Position numbers and translations under genes: made by a program. Of a stretch of DNA of 6,549 bases, positions 5,882-6,549 are shown piece by piece. The DNA is from RBG-16-57-9 sp964529745. GTDB taxonomy: Archaea > Thermoproteota > Bathyarchaeia > TCS64. The notes under the pieces were generated by a model. It saw nothing but the letters and a program-made list of their open reading frames with translations, was not told where the DNA came from and ran no database searches. Within the stretch, counting starts at the first letter, position 1. Every line of letters starts with the position of its first letter. The DNA is taken from contig CAZGZR010000127.1 of assembly GCA_964529745.1 (NCBI GenBank), forward strand, positions 1 through 6,549. The letters are read 5' to 3'.

Positions 5882-6063
5882 ACCCGCCGACTTCGACGCA
5901 CCCACGTTGACGGCCTTCGCTGAGCCCCGCTGTGATCCGAGGGTTACCCACACGTGGTACAGGCGGGGGAGGCACGGGGCCCACAACCACTGCAATTTGA
6001 GAGAGCTCAGCCGAGTACGGCGACGCCGATTCGATGAGGCTGAGGGTTTGTTGCAGTGAACAG
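5882..6063 (+). ncRNA. Predicted twin-hairpin H/ACA-type pseudouridylation guide RNA
   Basis: H/ACA RNAs guide the Cbf5 (with Nop10, Gar1 and L7Ae) enzyme to uridines in rRNA. Hairpin I: lower stem CCACGT (5902-5907) with ACGTGG (5952-5957), open pocket, upper stem CCTTCG (5914-5919) with CGAGGG (5938-5943; one G-U), and ACA at 5959-5961. Hairpin II: lower stem CACTGCAA (5988-5995) with TTGCAGTG (6051-6058), pocket, perfect 7-bp upper stem CTCAGCC (6006-6012) with GGCTGAG (6038-6044), and ACA at 6060-6062. In both hairpins exactly 15 bases separate the upper stem from ACA, as expected for archaeal guides. Above each upper stem, GA on the 5' side (5922-5923, 6013-6014) faces UGA on the 3' side (5933-5935, 6035-6037), as in L7Ae-binding K-turns; hairpin I has two pyrimidine mismatches in between. 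The ends are estimated. Overlapping ORFs on both strands look non-coding. Confidence 0.68.
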
Positions 6064-6074
6064 GGGAACCCCTG
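6061..6074. repeat. Inverted repeat at the 3' edge of the structured RNA
   Basis: CAGGGG-AA-CCCCTG has perfect 6-base arms and could form a tight hairpin overlapping the second ACA. Its 3' arm can instead pair with AGGCGGGG (5961-5968) as CCCC-t-GCCT (6069-6077), which would enclose hairpin II. No T-run follows, so it is not a simple stop signal; a role in 3'-end formation is possible. Confidence 0.4.
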
Positions 6075-6084
6075 CCTCGACATC

Positions 6085-6096
6085 AAAGAGTTATAC
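6085..6096 (+). promoter_or_regulatory. Promoter of the isochorismatase-like gene
   Basis: AAAGAG followed by TTATAC (6091-6096) fits BRE plus TATA. The box centre is about 24 bases before GTG 6117, so the transcript is probably leaderless or nearly so. Confidence 0.5.
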
Positions 6097-6116
6097 GGCG
6101 CCCCGTGTAGCTCAAT

Positions 6117-6549
6117 GTGATAGAGTTGAGGACAGCGTTACTCGTAATAGATATGATAAGGGAGTTTGTCACGGGAAGGCTGGGGGGTGCCCATGCAAGG
6201 GCCGTGGTTCCATGCATCGGGAGACTAGTCGATGCGGCTAGGCGGGGCGGCTCGCCTGTCGTGTACGTGACTGACGCCCACCTGGAAGGTGTGGACCATG
6301 AGTTTGATGTCTGGGGCAGCCACGCTGTGGCGGGCAGCCCCGAGGCCGAGATGGTCCCTGAGTTGGAGCCGGAAAAAGGTGAATATCGGCTGTACAAGCG
6401 TAGGTACAGCGCCTTCTACGCCACGGGGCTGGACGCGCTGCTCCGGGAGCTGGACGTGGACACGGTTGTGCTCACGGGTGTGCTCACCAACATCTGCATC
6501 CAGCACACCGCCGCGGACGCATTCTTCAGAAAATATAAGGTTGTTGTAC
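6117..6549 (+). CDS. Isochorismatase-like cysteine hydrolase, nicotinamidase type (3' end outside window)
   Basis: The first 144 codons are present; the gene runs off the right edge, with perhaps 30-50 codons missing. It opens MIELRTALLVIDMIREF, the family's first strand. The catalytic triad is complete: Asp12 in VIDM, Lys94 in YKRRYSAF and Cys127 in LTNICIQHTAADAF. Asp53, His55 (TDAH) and His69 match the metal-binding D-x-H...H of nicotinamidases, and the spacing (12/94/127; 53/55/69) is close to the archaeal Pyrococcus enzyme. WGSHAVAGSPEAE (66-78) also recalls the nicotinamidase WPxHCVQGTxGAE. The likely reaction is amide hydrolysis, such as nicotinamide to nicotinate in NAD salvage. Other amidases of this fold, including N-carbamoyl amide hydrolases, cannot be excluded. 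GTG 6117 is the first start after the in-frame stop at 6108-6110; TTG 6126 is the alternative. Confidence 0.88.
   Translation, partial: MIELRTALLVIDMIREFVTGRLGGAHARAVVPCIGRLVDAARRGGSPVVYVTDAHLEGVDHEFDVWGSHAVAGSPEAEMVPELEPEKGEYRLYKRRYSAFYATGLDALLRELDVDTVVLTGVLTNICIQHTAADAFFRKYKVVV

Noticed and set aside
5874..6086. ORFs of 61 (+) and 68 (-) codons over the structured RNA
   Set aside because: Neither has a recognisable motif or ribosome-binding site, and both cross perfectly paired stems, which explains the sequence better.
6101..6140. tRNA-like GTGTAGCTCAATGTGATAGAGT resembling a D-arm
   Set aside because: No anticodon stem, T-arm or matching acceptor strand follows, and the bases from 6117 on encode the N-terminus of the isochorismatase-like protein.
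1..6549. CRISPR arrays, transposons, attachment sites, toxin-antitoxin pairs
   Set aside because: No regularly spaced repeats, transposase motifs, long terminal repeats or recognisable defence genes are visible on either strand.

Overview
The window looks like about 6.5 kb of an archaeal chromosome, probably from an anaerobic and perhaps thermophilic lineage. The signs are TATA-type promoters about 25 bases before start codons, poly-T stops after genes, heavy use of AGG and ATA codons, a tungsten-type aldehyde:ferredoxin oxidoreductase, and a structured RNA with the layout of an archaeal H/ACA guide. I cannot name a genus. All genes I accept are on the + strand and tightly spaced.

Layout: (1) positions 1-452 hold the C-terminal catalytic end of an S9-family serine peptidase. 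(2) An AT-rich gap of about 190 bases follows, with a poly-T stop, two palindromes and a TATA box. (3) Positions 645-1556 encode a carbamoyltransferase of the ornithine transcarbamylase type, with altered residues around the second-substrate site. (4) A two-gene operon follows: an 81-residue 2[4Fe-4S] ferredoxin-like protein (1601-1846, probably leaderless) and an aldehyde:ferredoxin oxidoreductase (1843-3732, TTG start overlapping the ferredoxin stop). (5) Positions 3778-5733 encode a complete S9 peptidase, with a seven-repeat beta-propeller followed by an alpha/beta hydrolase; it is a paralogue of the gene at the left edge. (6) Gap 5734-6116 holds two poly-T stops, promoter elements and, at about 5882-6063, a twin-hairpin RNA that fits the archaeal H/ACA pseudouridylation guide. 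(7) From 6117 to the right edge runs the N-terminal part of an isochorismatase-like (nicotinamidase-type) cysteine hydrolase.

How they work together: the ferredoxin and oxidoreductase form one redox unit, in which aldehyde oxidation would pass electrons through the oxidoreductase's own cluster to the small ferredoxin. The two S9 peptidases fit peptide breakdown, which makes amino acids and, by transamination and decarboxylation, aldehydes. The carbamoyltransferase and the amidase-type hydrolase could belong to the same nitrogen economy. That link is inference from neighbourhood only; no known defence, mobile or biosynthetic system is visible. The least expected item is the H/ACA-like RNA, in which two independent hairpins each place an ACA exactly 15 bases after the upper stem.
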